Of a stretch of 64,000 nt of DNA, positions 14,220 through 27,141 are shown piece by piece. The DNA is taken from contig VXAA01006528.1 in NCBI GenBank assembly GCA_013399115.1, positions 134,834-198,833 on the forward strand, written 5' to 3'. The first letter of the stretch is position 1. Each line of letters begins with the position of its first letter. Source of the stretch: Anseranas semipalmata. Its lineage: Eukaryota; Chordata; Aves; Anseriformes; Anseranatidae. The position numbers and the translations under genes are program-made. The notes beneath the pieces are model-generated. The model saw only the letters and a program-made list of their open reading frames with translations. It made no database searches and was not told the DNA's origin.

Positions 14220-15080
14220 GCTTTTAACGGTATGAATGTAATCTGTACCAACCAAAGATTATATGCATGGCAGATATAGAGTTTTACCCTGGGGCTGTTG
14301 AAATGAATTGCAAAACCATTCAGTAACTGACTACAAGCAGAAATCAATTGTACCAGTTACCAAGTGGCTTAGTTTAAATGTAAAATTATTTGTTCAGACA
14401 GCAAGAAACTATTTACATGTTCTACTTTTGAAATTTACCTCTAGCTATGACCATATGGTAATTTAACTTTTAAATTGTATTTACCACATCCTTATACTCT
14501 AATCAGTCAGTGCAAAGCTAAACTCTTCAGAATTCCATGTTTAAGCTTTAAACTTAAAACTTCCACGGTTTCTCTCTGCCTTTGAGCTGTTGCCATCTTC
14601 AGATAATAGCAGATCAATCGGTGCTCAACCCTTTGAAGTGTAACAGTTCAAATGTGTCTACTGCTGCGTATACCCTGCCTTATGTTCTGCTCTGAGTGGA
14701 GGCTAAACTTTCCTACTTCAGAAGTAGCGAGCTCTGCTCAATTAGCAGAGCAAGTTTTTTGAGCATTGCATGTAATTAGTTTCAAGGTCTCTAGTTTTAA
14801 CAGCCATTTGTTAACAATCTTTTTATATAGCTGGCACAAAACTTGTGATTCAAATACAAGTAAACAGCTGAGTAGCTGGAGTGCTTAAACTACACACATG
14901 ATTCCATAACTCAGATATGCTTTTCTGAGAAGCAATTTGGCTTTAAATTTCAGAACCGATGACATGGCTACTTTAGGTAAAGAATCCGGGCTTGCAGGAG
15001 CGGGAAATGCTCCTCATTAGACCAGATATTTTTGGAAGTGGCAAAGCAGCTTTGGAACAAACCATCCCATCCCTGGATTC

Positions 15081-15122
15081 CCTTCTCTCTCTCACTCTCT
15101 CCCCCCCTCCCCCCCCACCCCC
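15081..15122. repeat. Pyrimidine tract: CT repeat into poly-C
   Basis: CT dinucleotides are followed by two blocks of seven and eight C. This is a purine/pyrimidine asymmetric tract able to adopt non-B structure. The nearby 15132-15150 segment has alternating CATG/TG steps. Confidence 0.85.
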
Positions 15123-17440
15123 GGTCCATGAACATGCATGCATGCGTGTGTTTGGGACTTAAGACCCAAAATACAAGTGTTGAATGTGTGTTCTCCTACT
15201 TTCTGAATTCTTACTATTTGCTGTTAGTTTCTTTATAGGTGATCAGGAATTTTAGAAATAGATAATATTCTTATTTCAGTCTATGACAGCGACTGCTGAA
15301 TTACGAGGTAAGGTTTCATGTTGTGGATTGAAAGAAAAAGACTGTATTTCAGCAGGTCTTGGTGTTAAGAACAGGCAGTCTTCCTCCATGTCTGACTTGA
15401 GCATTATTTGTCTCTTTCAGACTTTTGAATGAAAGAAGAAAGTAAATATCTGATATACCTTTTCATCCAGCATGGAGAAGTGGTAGCAGCAACACCTTCC
15501 CATAAAGGAAACTTGACAAATCTGTGTTCACCACACTTCCTGCATAACATTTTGATAAGCGCATAAGAAAATGGGTAAGAAAGGACGTAGGGGTTTTATC
15601 CCATGCAAACTCCAGGTTTCTGTGTCAGATGAGAGCTGATTGTCAGTGTTAGTGCTCTCCTAAAGACAGTGGGGGCAGAATGAGTCCTGAATTGGTCAGG
15701 ACTACAGGCTCTTTCCTTGCTTTCTGCTGTCATCAAGCATGGCAGGTTATGAAAGCAAATGGGAAATCACAGATATGTATATGAAGCTATGTTATTTATT
15801 CTATGGAGTACATCTGTTGTACTGTGTAATGTGCATGTTACTGTTACGAGATACTGGCATTAAAGGCCTTGATTAGAAATGATATTTTATAATCTCTTCA
15901 TAATTTACCAACTCGGAACCCTGCATTTTTGTGAGCTTTATGTGGTGAACTAGTTAAGCTCAATGGGTGGACGGCAGGACTTGTGACACAGCATGGACAC
16001 GTACAGCAATCCCGGGTGGCGAACGGAGAGGTCTGTTCCCTGCCCCAACACGGAGCTGCCTGGTGGCTGCCCTGGCCTGGAGGCACCGGGTTTGTTGGGC
16101 ACACAGCCGCAGCACTAATGAGAGCCTTTGGGCTGCCTAGCCCCCGCGTGGCACATCTCCCCGGAGAACAGATAGACCCTTAGCTGCTCGATTCAGAACT
16201 GCGGGGGATTGTAGACTTGGTTTGGTAGACTAATTTAGGACTTCAGATATTACCTGGATTCCACTGTAAGGCAATCTCAGCCTTTACATCTTATAAATGT
16301 TCTTCTGCTTTTGCCAGTGTTGTGTCTGTCCTTCTCCCTGTCCCTCCTCCTAGTAACTGTCAGCATTTTAATTTATGCCAACAAAAGTGCTACTTCTGCC
16401 TTTTAGGCATGTCTGCAACAGTGACTTCGCTTCCAGAGCTGCTGGGCACTGGTGGGCTTCAGTACTTCAGCGCCTCTGGAACCAGGTTGCTTGTGTCTGT
16501 GCCCGTGCATAGAAGCTGGAGTCTAGCTTTACATACCCATGCTTCAAAACTTTGGTGGAATGAATACCAACCCGCCACAACGAATGGTGTCCCATGCTGG
16601 GGAAAGCTCTGGGGAGCCATCTGCTAAAATTTCATCAGCCACTTAAAGGGAAAGTTTGACTGATGGCCCCGCTTCTGGTGGGGTTTCCTTCTGTCCCGGA
16701 TATAAACATGCTGTCCTGGTTGGAGTTAACTGTTATTCTTAGCTATTACAAAAGTCCATCTGAAAAGCCTGTTTTCTTTCTGTTGCACTTGGAAAATACC
16801 AGATCACTCGAAGTGCCAAATATGCTGGGGGAAAAAGCATTCCTGGAGCGGGCTTGCCCTGGACAGCCTGCAAGAACTCTCCCCGGCTTCCGCTCCGCTC
16901 TTTTTCCCACACGCAGGCACGCACGCATACACAGCAGCTTGCAACTGCACGAGCTGGTGGCGAATGCTGCTCAGCACATCTTTTTTCAGGAAGAAATTCA
17001 GAGTCTGTCCAGTCAGTCCATTCATCTAATTTAATCTAAGCTTCTTTTCCAAGCAGTGCTAATTCTTTTTTGTTTTTCAGTTATAGAAAGGTGGCTTTAT
17101 TTAAATGGTAAAAACCATTAATACAGTCCTTGTTTTTCTGTTCCCTGAAATAGCCATGGCCACACACCCTTTATTTCGTGGCTGAGTGGATGATCTGAAC
17201 ACGGCCTTTCCTTAAGTGCATGGGAGTTGTCACTAGCACACGAAAGGACATAATACGGGTGGGATGGGCTTCTACACCGTGCAGCCACCAAAGTAACGCT
17301 TTGGAGGAGGCAGCCCTCGGGTGACTTTGGAAGAGGGACAGGTGATGGACCAGCGTAGAGAAAACAAATTCCACGGCACCAAAAAGCCTTCCCAGTGAGC
17401 AGGCCGTGGCGGGGGATTTGCTTGGCGCAGGCGGTGCTGC

Positions 17441-17560
17441 AGCATGGATGGCGTGGAGCCGCGTGGACCAGCACCGATGCCGCGGATGGCGTGGAGCCGC
17501 GTGGACGCTGCGGAGCAGCACCGATGCCGCGGATCAGCGTGGATGCGCTGGAGCCGGCTG
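17441..17560. repeat. Degenerate GC-rich minisatellite at the CpG-island edge
   Basis: A block beginning GGATGGCGTGGAGCCGCGTG occurs at 17446 and again at 17484 (38-base offset), with a diverged third copy near 17532. A second shared block, GCACCGATGCCGCGGAT, occurs at 17471 and 17518 (47-base offset). The units differ in length by a short insertion around the GCTGCGGAGCA segment. Both strands stay open in several frames because of the composition, so the open frames here are not evidence of protein. Confidence 0.85.
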
Positions 17561-17721
17561 GGACGTTCCCACGCCGCGGGTGCGCGTGGCCCACGGGGCC
17601 GTGACGGGGGCTCCCCGCGGCGGGTGCCCGGGCACCGGGGCGCAGGGCAGCGTCGCACCTGTCTCCGCCGAGCGCCAGAGGCGAGGGGCAGCGCCAGCGG
17701 GCGGCGTTCGGCCCGGGGCTC

Positions 17722-18404
17722 NNNNNNNNNNNNNNNNNNNNNNNNNNNNNNNNNNNNNNNNNNNNNNNNNNNNNNNNNNNNNNNNNNNNNNNNNNNNNNN
17801 NNNNNNNNNNNNNNNNNNNNNNNNNNNNNNNNNNNNNNNNNNNNNNNNNNNNNNNNNNNNNNNNNNNNNNNNNNNNNNNNNNNNNNNNNNNNNNNNNNNN
17901 NNNNNNNNNNNNNNNNNNNNNNNNNNNNNNNNNNNNNNNNNNNNNNNNNNNNNNNNNNNNNNNNNNNNNNNNNNNNNNNNNNNNNNNNNNNNNNNNNNNN
18001 NNNNNNNNNNNNNNNNNNNNNNNNNNNNNNNNNNNNNNNNNNNNNNNNNNNNNNNNNNNNNNNNNNNNNNNNNNNNNNNNNNNNNNNNNNNNNNNNNNNN
18101 NNNNNNNNNNNNNNNNNNNNNNNNNNNNNNNNNNNNNNNNNNNNNNNNNNNNNNNNNNNNNNNNNNNNNNNNNNNNNNNNNNNNNNNNNNNNNNNNNNNN
18201 NNNNNNNNNNNNNNNNNNNNNNNNNNNNNNNNNNNNNNNNNNNNNNNNNNNNNNNNNNNNNNNNNNNNNNNNNNNNNNNNNNNNNNNNNNNNNNNNNNNN
18301 NNNNNNNNNNNNNNNNNNNNNNNNNNNNNNNNNNNNNNNNNNNNNNNNNNNNNNNNNNNNNNNNNNNNNNNNNNNNNNNNNNNNNNNNNNNNNNNNNNNN
18401 NNNN
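17722..18404. other. Assembly gap (683 N)
   Basis: This is an unbroken N run inside the CpG island. Its length may be nominal or estimated, so reading frames across it have no meaning. It most probably hides TMTC1 exon 1: the start codon, the first membrane segment and the acidic first lumenal loop characteristic of the GT-C-like TMTC enzymes. Confidence 0.95.
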
Positions 18405-18634
18405 GGACGGGGCGGGGGTCCGCGGGGCTCGGCCGCCTGCTGCCGCCGGGCTGGCTCCGGCCCGGCCCGGCCGGGTTTGCGGGGTCGGGAGGAGAGCGGC
18501 CCGGGGCGCTCGGTGCCGGAGCTCGCCGCCGTCCCGGCCGGTGCCCCGCGTCCGTCGCGCTGTGGGAGCAGGTGTCGCGCGTCCCGCGGGCGGCCGGCAG
18601 CAGGAGGGAGAGTCGGGCGCTTCGGAAAGCTCCG
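18405..18634 (+). other. GC-rich open stretch ending in a phase-2 splice donor (possible exon 1 tail or alternative first exon)
   Basis: After the gap a plus-strand frame stays open to a consensus-like donor, CCG|GTGAGC, with GT at 18635-18636. If used, the last two bases (CG) would join the first base (G) of the next exon at 30331 to make an arginine codon, so the phase fits. However, the translated sequence is Arg/Gly/Ala/Pro-rich and shows none of the conserved TMTC amino-terminal features expected just before that junction. It may be a 5' untranslated exon, an alternative first exon, or simply GC-rich intron 1. Confidence 0.3.
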
Positions 18635-21600
18635 GTGAGCGACGAGAAGGGCGTTCAAACTGAGCTCCCCTCCTGCTCGTCCCTCTGCTTCGTCTCCAGT
18701 ACTTTTCTCTGCCGTGGGACCATCGCGCCAGAAACTTGCCCGGTGCTGTTCCGAGGCAGAGCCGCGGCAGTCCTTACCGCTCTTGTCGCCGCAAGGGTGC
18801 CGCGCTGCTCCTGGGAGCCAGCCGGGCGGCTGCGCGTCCTCAGCTCCGTCCCGCGGCTCCCAGCCTTGGAGGAGCTGGCGGGGAGTTTCGGTTTTAAAGG
18901 AATAAGGGGAAGTTGGGCAGCAGCAAAGTACCTGACGGTTACTCTCGCTGATCCTAGAAGGAAAGCCGAGAGCCTCTCTCTTCCTCTCGGAGGAGAGGAA
19001 TTTGTAGCCGATCATCATAGTTACTAGTCTGTTGGTTTGTCATCCTTTGCATTAGCTTGTTCTCTTTTTGCTTTATTTTGGTGAGACACAAATGATGGTG
19101 AATCATTTAGTCTTAGTATTTAAAAATAATCAAGTGCTTGGAGGAACCATGCTGAAGAACTAAAGTAGCTGGGTGATGCTTAGCGCTGGGGTCCTGTTCG
19201 TCAGTGATCAGTCGATGCTCGTTACAAACCTATGGCAGGCATGAGGAACAAGCTATATAGACAGTAATATGTATGCCAGGAGGAGGTGTTACTGGCTGTT
19301 AGAACCTTGTAGACTCTGCTGAACAACTATTCATTAAAATACCTGATGTTTATAAATAACATTTTTGTGAACTCTTTGAAAATAGCATGTTTCTGTAGGG
19401 CAAGACCAGTTTAGAGGAATCCAGCATCCCTTTGGTACTGCTTGCGTTGTAAGGGCAGACTTGGAGCCAAGAGCAATGGGTATCAGCTTTTTGGGGAACT
19501 GGGGCAGGATGTGCTCTGGGTGGAGTATCCCTGATGAAGCAAAACCGAACAGTGCAGACACTCAGGGTTGTTCAGGATGAACTTTCCACGTTCTCCTTGG
19601 GGCAGTTCTAAGCAGGTTTCTGTAGAGAACAAAGGGGATGTAGGCAGCCACGGGCAAGAGCCAGCTTTGTGCACGCAGAATGCCATCTCTATCAGATGTT
19701 CAGCCAAACTGTTGCAGTCTGGGGAGCTGATTAATCCATTGCTCCTGCAACACATCCGTGGTTAATTTGAGAGGTGAGCAAACCTGTATGTATCACCAAT
19801 GACTGTACTGCATGCGGTAATGGTGCTGAACTCGGTCACATAGATCAGGTTGCAGGATTGAGGTTAAGTTATGCTAATTAGCAAAGAATCTTAAACTTTA
19901 ATAACGGAATGGAAACTAAATGCTTTAGTTCACATTTATATGTCTTGACTCTGAACTGGTTTACCCTTTGCTATTTAAAGGAGGTGGGGGGGGGAAGATG
20001 AAGCGCTGTCTCCATCTAGTCCTTTTTGGAAATCAGTGAGACTAATTTTCTGAGCAAGACTTCATCCTCAAGTGCTTATAATAACCATACAGCTTAAACG
20101 TAGGGTCAAAGGCAAAGTCATTTGTTCACTGGTTGGCATTGCATTTGGAATAATGAAGGAATCGTTTATCTTCCCTGGCTGCAGAGGAAGGTTATTTCCA
20201 CTGTGTCCCAAATACCCTTCCAACCCTCTGGTTTGCACATTCTTCCCACTTCGTATCTACCAGTCGGGTGTCAGAGGAAGATGTTAAGATCCGGGTGGAG
20301 TGGATTCTCCAAACCCAGCACTTCCAAGCAGGGTGCGGCGAGTTCTTGCCAAATGATGTTGAGCCTGTGGCTGAGCTGCATGCTGCCTGCCTGAGCCATG
20401 TCTTACCCAGCACGATGTTACCGGTTGCGCTCTGTCCTCCTGCAGGAGGAGAAAGGATTTACCTTGCTGGCTGTAAAAGGCTTAATGGAAAATGGTCTTT
20501 TAACAAAGTTGAAATAAATGTAGTTTATTAATACTTTAGTTAGGGTTTAGTGCCTCCATATAGGGTACTTGAGCAAGTTCTGTGATATGTGCATGACAGG
20601 ATCTTGCTGAGGATGGGAATTGGGGACCAAACTATTCTAGTTTGCTTGTTTCATTTTATTTTTTTTTTGCTGTGCTAGTATGGTCAAATCCAAGGCATTT
20701 TAATAGTAGCATGATTCTTTATACCTTCCTGGTGGCTCTCCTTTTGTGGCATAACATTTTTATCTGAAAGACTTGTTTTGAATCTTGCTGTAATAAGATT
20801 GAAAAAAAAAAAAAATCTGGGAGATCTCCAAACTGCATGCACAGAACAGATGTGAAGGGTGGGCTGAAGTCTATGGATCCATCAGTCTACAGAAACTTTG
20901 TCTCAATCTCTTTTCTGTCCTTTGTGGCTGTAAAGGAGGAAGGACTCATGATGCCCTGTGGACTTTTCAATGGACTGAGCATATCCTTCATATATGCTAC
21001 ATATTCTTGAAGCGATCTCAATTAAAAAAATTTATCACTGCTCTGTCAAAAAAATCTTGACTAGACATTGCTGAAACTTTGTAACAGTAGTTCAGCATTC
21101 CTTACTTATTGGAAATCTTAAATGACAGTCCTAATTCCAGTAGACTAATGCTCTAGAGCCAAACAGTGAAAAGAGCTGAAGTATTTGACATTATTCGCAC
21201 CGGCTCTGTCAGAATGAATGATTAGAGGAAAATATGAGTGGCCTGTGTTACTAGAACCGTTAAGCAAAACCTAAAATATTCACAGAACCGCTACATTTTC
21301 TTTTTTTGTGTGTGTGGGTTAACATCAGAAGGGGAGAAAGCCTACACATGAACTGTTAAATATTATTTACTTTGTGTCTTTGAACTTCTCTCACCTTTTC
21401 TCCTGACTTCAATAAAGTACAGAAATGTTGAAACTAGTTGGTTCAGAGACATTCCTATTGTACTTGGGTAACTGCTAGGTGATGAGTCCAGCAGAGTTCC
21501 TCATCTGCAAAGGAGTTGATATCATAGGCAATGGTTTTGCTTAGTCCTTAGGAAAAACTTCATGGTCTCCTCTCCAGTGCTGTCACTCAGAGATGTTTAC

Positions 21601-24600
21601 CTGCAGCTATGTTCTTCTCCAAGAAGTGATTCAATATACTTCTTTTTAAAGAAGGCAGCTTTTTGGACTCAAGATATACTATTTCTTGGTGCCTTCCATA
21701 TAAAATGTTAAGCTGAAGGGGGGAAAAAAAGAACTGCCAGCTCTATAATTCACTCAGGATTTTATATTTAAACTGGGTGCTCTCTGTCTTACACCTTGTC
21801 TCCGCTAACAGAAGTTTGGCGAATCATTTATTCCCTTAGTAGCACTTAAGTTATTCCTTGGTTCCAGTGGTTTTGCAAAAATACTTCAGCTGTTGAAGCA
21901 GAAGGTGAATTCCTCAGTACCACCTCCCTCTCTCTTTCTGTCTTTCAAATCCCCCATTTAGATAGATTTTCATCACAGAAACAAACAGGTGATCGATGTT
22001 TGAGGTAGTCAGCAACACAGCAAACTTAGCCTAAAGGTGTGTGGTGGTAGGAGATTGTGAGAACAAATCTTTTTTTTAAAACCCAAATGCCAAGGTTTAA
22101 AGACTCAATTAGATCAGCCTCCTGGTTTTCCACCTGGAAACTCTCTCTTCCAGGAGAAGTGAAAGCCTTGCCCACTTGCCCTCTTTGGCAGTGGGGTGGA
22201 GGGCACTGCCTCAGACACAGCAGAAGGCAGATGTCAGTGAGGAAGATGCCACAAGACCCCAAATAACAGCTTACCAAAGGCAAAAGACTGGTAGAAAAGG
22301 AAAAGGTAATGGCAAGTTTATGTCACATAGCCATTACAGAGACTCAGGAGGATGACATTGGCTGGAGAACCACAGGAGATACATGCTCTTCCTTGAATGA
22401 AGTGGATGCCATCATTCACCGGAAATGTACTTGTATCCATGAGAGGGGTAAGAGTGTTCACTCCGGCTGCTGCTTGGGCTTTGGGTAGCTCTTGGTACTG
22501 GGAGGAGAGGACCTGGAAGAGAAGTCATTGGGAGAACCTAAGTTGTCCCACTGGAAAGGACATAGACATACAAGTTGAACACAGAACCATCTTACTGGTA
22601 CTCTAACTAGTAAAAATAGAAGAAAAAAAAAACCATCCTGTGCTCACCTGCAGAATGGGTGACCTACCACCTCTGCCTGCAGAGGCTGCTAGTTGGCTTG
22701 AGTAGCATGCATGTCTAGGGAATAAGTTGGATCTTTCAGCAACAGTTCTGTATGCTGTGTGGGCACTGCAAGCCTAATATAAGACTACCAATGGCTTCAG
22801 ATCAAAGCCTGAAGTAACTGTGGGCTTGGGTTAGATGTAAATATACAGCCAAAGAGAGAATTAATTCAATAACTCACTGCCAACTTTCTGATCTATCTAG
22901 TTGCCTACAGCTGATCCTTCTGTTTTTTCAGCTGTATCAGTGGCATGAGTTTCAAGGACAGGCAGCTTAAGAAAAACAACCGGGGGAAGAAAAAAAGATC
23001 TTAGATTTTATTTGTTCTTGATTTAATGGTATATTACATTTTGACTTCACGGGGTAATATAGGAAGCTATAATGTGTCAGGTTAAATACACATTGCACGA
23101 GTATTTTCTTCACTCTGTACATCTATATTAGGGCAATATCACAGTACTTAAGATTATGTCAGTATTTCTTCTGTACAGCTTAGTCTAATATTTCTACAGC
23201 AATCATTTTCCATACTGATACTGTGATGCATGCCATGAAACTGATGTGGTATTGGTGTAGCCACAATGGGCTGAAGTTACAAATGAGGTGAAGTTAGTGA
23301 AGAAATGCAGTTGCTTTTATTAGACCAGTTGTGTTGTAATTGGAATATATGGACTCATTTCTAAATACATAAGCCTTTATTCTGACTGAGAGTGGACCAT
23401 GTTGCTGCCATTTTAGATCTGGGAAAGGGTGTGTGTGCCTCAAAGCTTGTCTTTTTTCCAGCTCTGGAATTGCTCATGTGAAGCTGATGTACAGAAGATT
23501 TTGTTTTTCTGTCCACCACACTGAATGTAATTACTGTTTTGAAATAGAAGGGGTAAGCTAGAACTGAATGGCAAATGTTCAGTGTGTGTCTGATTTTCTT
23601 TCTTTTGGTTGTAGATGTGGGCTGTGCCCCTGTAGGGGGCTGGCAGGGTCTCTTGGACTCCATGGAAGGAGGCCAGGTAGCTGCTCATGAAGCCCAGTGT
23701 TCCTGGGAGGGCTTCAGAGGCCTCAGGACAGGGGGAAGGCCGGGAGCTGTGGGACGGTGCTGGAAGCCGCTGCCTGGGGACGGAGCAGGGAGCAGCCCGG
23801 CAGGCCTTGCCCGGAGGCTGCAGGCCCTGCTGCCAAGCCCAGAAGGAGGGATCTGCCCTCACGCGCACGGTGGGCTGGGGGGAGCTGCGTACAAAGCGTG
23901 TTAGACTTCTGTTCTCTCTGGTCACAAAATCTTATCTGTGGCTAAAATGCATAATAAAATTTGTCTCTCTCTTGAATTTGAAAGCCTTCTATTTTGAGGG
24001 GAAGTGTTCACTAAAAGGCCCAGGCAGGTTCTCCTCAAAGGTCTGACTGAGGTGAATCCAGTCACGTCTATGTTTGCTGCTTTTGTCATCGATGTTTTGC
24101 CTGTTTAATGCCTACTGATTCCTGGGGATTTTTTCTCATCCAGCATCCTATTCCTCTTACACCGACGTCACCCTTAATCTTCTTTTGTCTTCTCTTACCT
24201 AAAAGGCTCAGCTTTGGACCAGCCTTCTTCCCCACAGGAGCATCCCTGTCAATGCTCTTTAGAGTCCATGAAAATAAAGTGCTCTGGCTGCTGCTGGTTA
24301 GCTAAAGGCATTTCTCTGCATTTACTCACTGTGTTTCTGACTGCCTTCCTGTGCTTTCTCATTTATTATCTCTCAGAGTTAAGAGTGTTGCTCTGTTTTC
24401 ATATTCTGTACTTGGTTTCTCCTTGCTTCAGTATAAATTAAAATGGCATTTCTTCCATGCTCTGTAGCTTGAGCTGAAGTATTACCAAACTTATTTCAAA
24501 TTTGGTGAAAACTCTTGTATCCAGTTTGAAATGTGCATTAGTGCCATTTTCTCTTCTTGATGAACGACTGTCCTAGCTTGGTTCTGGAATACATCTCATC

Positions 24601-26481
24601 TCTTATCCTTGCTGCACTTGGAAGAGGACTGCTGAGGTTAAAACATCCGAGTCATTCACCCATAGTGCCATCAAACCCTGGAACACATTTTATTCTCTCA
24701 CTGTACTTTTGGAAAACAGCACCGGACTACACAGCATCACAGCCTCTTTTATGTATCGCAATACTGTCTGGTCAATAGTGGGGCACTGAAAAGTTTCTCG
24801 GGATGTTAATTTCTTTCTCTGTGTTGCTCTTGCAGAGACAATAGTTAAGCACAGTTTTTAAGATAAACTCTCTTTTGTTCTAAATCTGGGTAAAATGACA
24901 CCTTGTTGGTTTGTAAATTGCCAGTCTGACTTTTTTTTTTTTTAAAGTTTCCCAGGCTGTTTGTGGAGATTAAAGCCAGGTGAATGACACATTCATTAGA
25001 GTATTCCTAACGCAGGAACGACCATCAAACCACACTTCCTAGCGTTTCACTAGAAATTTCTGCTCTACCATATTTGCTACTTCCAAGGTGCTGTTGCTTC
25101 TCAGTCTAATTGTGATTTCTGTTTTCTTTTCCTAACCCTGCTGGAAAGCAATAAGCTGCTTTGAATCCCAACACTTAACTCATGTGCTCTTGTAAGTGAT
25201 GGCTGTGCTCTGAGGAAATTGCTGTAGCTTGGGAATTGATATGGCCCCTGTCTTCTCACCCATCCCCATTACAGAAAATCAGGTAACAAAGCATTTAAGC
25301 CTTATTGTCCATTTAATTCTGAAGCACCGTACTGTACTATGAAAAGATTACCAGTGCAAAGTACTGCTTCACCAGGGAACTCTGCTGTGCTTGTGCTGGC
25401 CATCGTATGAACGCTACTGCAAATGGGGTGCTGATTTTCTTTTTACTGCTGCAGGTTTTTCTTTAATCTTTGAGCTGTTTCCACACAGAACTTCAGCCGT
25501 TGTTGTCACTGATACAGCTGCACTGTTTTTGGAGTACAGATGCTCATTTTCCTGGCACACAATAGATGCATCCATGGCAATTATGAGATTTCACTGCACT
25601 GAAATCGTGCATTAGTTTACGTAAAGTTTGTCATATATATATCCCAAATCTAAAAGGAAAGGAAGATCACAGGAAACTTAATCCATCCTTGTATGTTAGA
25701 TTAACTCATATAAATCTGCATGTGAGCCTTCCCCTGTAAAAGCTGTGGGGGTTTTATGAGGTGTGGGATGCTCTGAGAGTTTCTATTGTGTTACTTGCTG
25801 TAACAAATTACCATTATTATTCTGTGCATTTGTATTTCATAACATGTTGTGTTTTTTGTTAGTCTGTTTAAAATAATAAAACAGATTAAACTAAACAAGA
25901 GCTGCCCAGGGATAATAACGAAGTATATAAAAAGAGAAACTCTCCAATTATGGTTTACAGTATTATTAAATCATAAGAGGTCTTAAAGGTTGAATGAGTC
26001 TTTGTGTGTACAAGTGGATAAAAAGCACTACATTAAAGCCCAAGGGTGCTGGTGATTATACGTAACTGGCTCTGAGTTTCAGAAATGGGATTTGTTGGTG
26101 AGTCCTTGCTCTTGTGGCATAGACCCCTCTGGTTCCAGGTCTGCGAGGGTGGAGTCGCCGAATCCCACTTGATTTCCGGGCCCTCTGGACGGTGAATTGC
26201 CTACCCAGGGAGAAGTGTCCCTGCCTGACTTCTCCAGGGTGGGCACCCTTGGCTGGAGCATAGTATGGCGTGCAGGCTGCTCTGTGGGCCTTCAACAACC
26301 GGTGGCTGTGGAAGTCCCTTTCCAAGAGCACAGCTACTTGGTTGCTTTTCCTAGAGCGGGCAGTGGAGGAGAAGAAAAGCTGCCATAGGTAGTGAGGCAA
26401 ACTACACCAAAACCAGAGATTGTGTGCACTATGCTTTTCCTGCAAAACATCTATAAGCCTTAACAAAATCAAGGAATTTCC

Positions 26482-27141
26482 TTGTTAGGGCACATACCTC
26501 ATCTTCTGGTATACCTCCTGCTTTGGCATGCTGTTTTGGCAGTACTGTGCCTTGGGTGTGACACTCTAAGTCATACATGCTGCAACACTTGGACACAAAG
26601 GCTGGTGTTGGGACTAGGGTCTGTGCTTGAATACGTGTTAGTATGGTCTGCTCCCTCTGAGGGTGCGTGTGAGCAATGCTGGGAGTTCTGTACTGAATTT
26701 TTTGCTTGGTGGTGGCTTAGGTACCTGACAATGTCACCTGGCGTCCTTTTTTTCCTCCTTTCCCCTGGGCCTTTTGAAGGCCTTTGGCATTTGAACTGCC
26801 GTTCACAGCTTCTCAGGAGGCTTAGCACACTTTTTGCCTTCAGGGACTCTTCCAGCAGAGATGTTGAGGCAGTGCCAAACTCTTCTTCCATAAGTTTTTT
26901 GTGGGGAGCTCCCCTGAGGAAAGATCTTGTCGGAGATGGTGGCGTCTCCCCTTTCTGGTGTCTGCATTCCTTGGAGCGTATTCGCTTGCTTTATTCAGCC
27001 CTATATCTTTTCAATATTATTTGCAAATACCTTTCTGGTCTGACAGAAGCAGTCAGTTCAAAAAGTTTGGCCAGCCCATCTGGTCTCCTAGCTATGTGCT
27101 CTACCAAGGCTGTAGCATGTATCTTAAAAATCAAACTTTAG
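26482..27141 (+). other. Unassigned 219-codon open frame inside intron 1
   Basis: The frame runs from ATG to stop and is rich in Leu, Cys and Trp, partly hydrophobic, with no domain I recognise. The opposite strand carries a 106-codon frame at 26571-26891, so part of the openness reflects local base composition. There is no visible poly-A tail, splice framework or promoter of its own. The region just upstream (26080-26470) is also GC-richer than its surroundings and has an overlapping 138-codon minus-strand frame. The whole block may therefore be an inserted, decayed element. Protein-coding status is unlikely. Confidence 0.15.

Larger units (their letters stand above)
9001..17394. other. Upstream intergenic DNA, no gene recognised
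   Basis: No exon with recognisable protein similarity was found. Simple sequence is present at 9833-9849, 14177-14219 and 15081-15122. A short inverted repeat of 10-bp arms lies at 13643-13679. GC content and open-frame length rise after about 15900, towards the CpG island. The 123-codon plus-strand frame at 16663-17034 shows no known domain and overlaps open frames on the opposite strand, as expected by chance at higher GC. Proximal regulatory sequence for TMTC1 is likely in the last one to two kilobases, but no TATA box or specific operator could be assigned. Confidence 0.55.
17395..18660 (+). promoter_or_regulatory. TMTC1: CpG-island promoter region of TMTC1 (partly unsequenced)
   Basis: GC and CpG density rise sharply at about 17395, remain very high up to the N gap, stay very high from the base after the gap to about 18600, and fall off by 18900. 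It lies upstream of, and on the same strand as, the first visible TMTC1 exon. The gene's conserved amino-terminal coding sequence is absent from the readable DNA. A CpG-island promoter with exon 1 in the gap is therefore the simplest reading. No TATA box is seen, as is usual for such promoters. The transcription start cannot be placed. Confidence 0.75.

Noticed and set aside
17406..19027. Very long open frames (410-527 codons) across the CpG island on both strands
   Set aside because: They run through the N gap, whose length is not reliable, and through GC-rich sequence poor in stop codons. The readable parts carry no known domain.
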